Shown: positions 29,931-30,080 of the stretch, piece by piece | Numbering within the stretch: position 1 is the first letter of the stretch | Layout of the letters: every line of letters begins with the position of its first letter | Origin: JACQHM01 sp964535215 | GTDB taxonomy: Bacteria > Methylomirabilota > Methylomirabilia > Methylomirabilales > JACQHM01 | Length of the DNA stretch: 30,080 nucleotides | NCBI GenBank assembly: GCA_964535215.1 | Contig: CAZHST010000036.1 | Location: forward strand, 1 to 30,080 | Direction of reading: 5' to 3' | Position numbers and translations under genes: made by a program | Notes under the pieces: generated by a model | Databases searched by the model: none | The model's input: the letters and a program-made list of their open reading frames with translations, nothing else | What the model was told of the DNA's origin: nothing

Positions 29931-30080
29931 TCAGGCTGTCCCGCCCTGTAAGGAACCCTTTGGGAGCCCCTTGGGGAAGATAGCGTTTTGAGCGATCTGC
30001 TCAATGATAAACTGCCGGCCGTTCACCCCCATCCCCTTTCTCAAGGACTCATTGGACAGGAGCAACTCCAAACACTCTTG
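29931..30080 (-). CDS. Glycosyltransferase C-terminal fragment (GT4-like, partial)
   Basis: The last 49 codons of a gene that enters from the right edge: ECLELLLSNESLRKGMGVNG followed by RQFIIEQIAQNAIF, ending at TGA (29931-29933). The L-x-x-R-x-x-MG-x-NGR-x-F-I pattern is the usual final helix of GT4 enzymes. The tail after NAIF reads less naturally, and another frame over the last 60 bases (DSLKLMRADLGEPA) is equally plausible, so a frameshift near 29940-29980 is possible. The gap to the methyltransferase gene is 44 bases. Confidence 0.6.
   Translation of the reverse strand, partial: QECLELLLSNESLRKGMGVNGRQFIIEQIAQNAIFPKGLPKGSLQGGTA

Noticed and set aside
1..30080. tRNA, rRNA, CRISPR arrays, transposase genes, phage integrase or attachment sites
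   Set aside because: I looked on both strands and saw no cloverleaf-like sequence, regular repeat-spacer array, transposase or recombinase motif.

Overview
This 30 kb window is a dense, GC-rich, almost wholly minus-strand cluster for lipopolysaccharide and surface polysaccharide synthesis in a Gram-negative bacterium. The Kdo genes (kdsA, kdsB), a heptose kinase (hldA/rfaE1), three GT9 heptosyltransferase-type genes and an MsbA-type lipid A flippase show an outer membrane. The kdsB-pyrG-kdsA-msbA order, together with many Uma2 and HEPN/MNT genes, suggests a deep-branching environmental or thermophilic lineage (Desulfobacterota, Nitrospirota or Methylomirabilota-like). I cannot fix the phylum from the sequence alone.

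Layout, read in the direction of transcription (high to low coordinates). 30080-26376: the C-terminal end of a GT4 enzyme, a methyltransferase, a GT39 membrane glycosyltransferase and a GtrB-like GT2. 26364-23121: an accessory island with a Uma2 remnant, an MNT/HEPN pair, a 344-base stretch without a firm gene, a truncated copy of a GT2 gene, an AbrB-like/Uma2 fusion and a single-chain MntA-HepT fusion. 23121-14271: an intact GT2, another Uma2, four GT4 genes, a Wzx-type flippase and a UDP-sugar dehydrogenase. 14241-7397: a likely promoter, then hldA, kdsB, pyrG, a Uma2, kdsA and msbA, which supply CMP-Kdo, heptose phosphate and lipid A export. 7425-1: GT9, GT9, a decayed segment holding three glycosyltransferase remnants with another Uma2-HEPN-MNT block, then GT9, GT4, a CgeB-like glycosyltransferase and the start of another GT4. 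Many neighbouring genes overlap by ATGA, GTGA, TTGA or TGATG, which implies long co-transcribed, translationally coupled units.

The most striking pattern is that a Uma2-family nuclease-fold gene lies 12-21 nt upstream of an MNT/HEPN toxin-antitoxin-type module three separate times. Broken glycosyltransferase genes lie next to these blocks. One block lies between a 71-bp exact direct repeat of a GT2 gene start, and one MNT/HEPN module is fused into one protein. Separately, two essential-type genes (kdsB and a GT4) carry small imperfect-palindrome insertions that keep the reading frame, and a third palindromic element sits across the kdsB stop codon.
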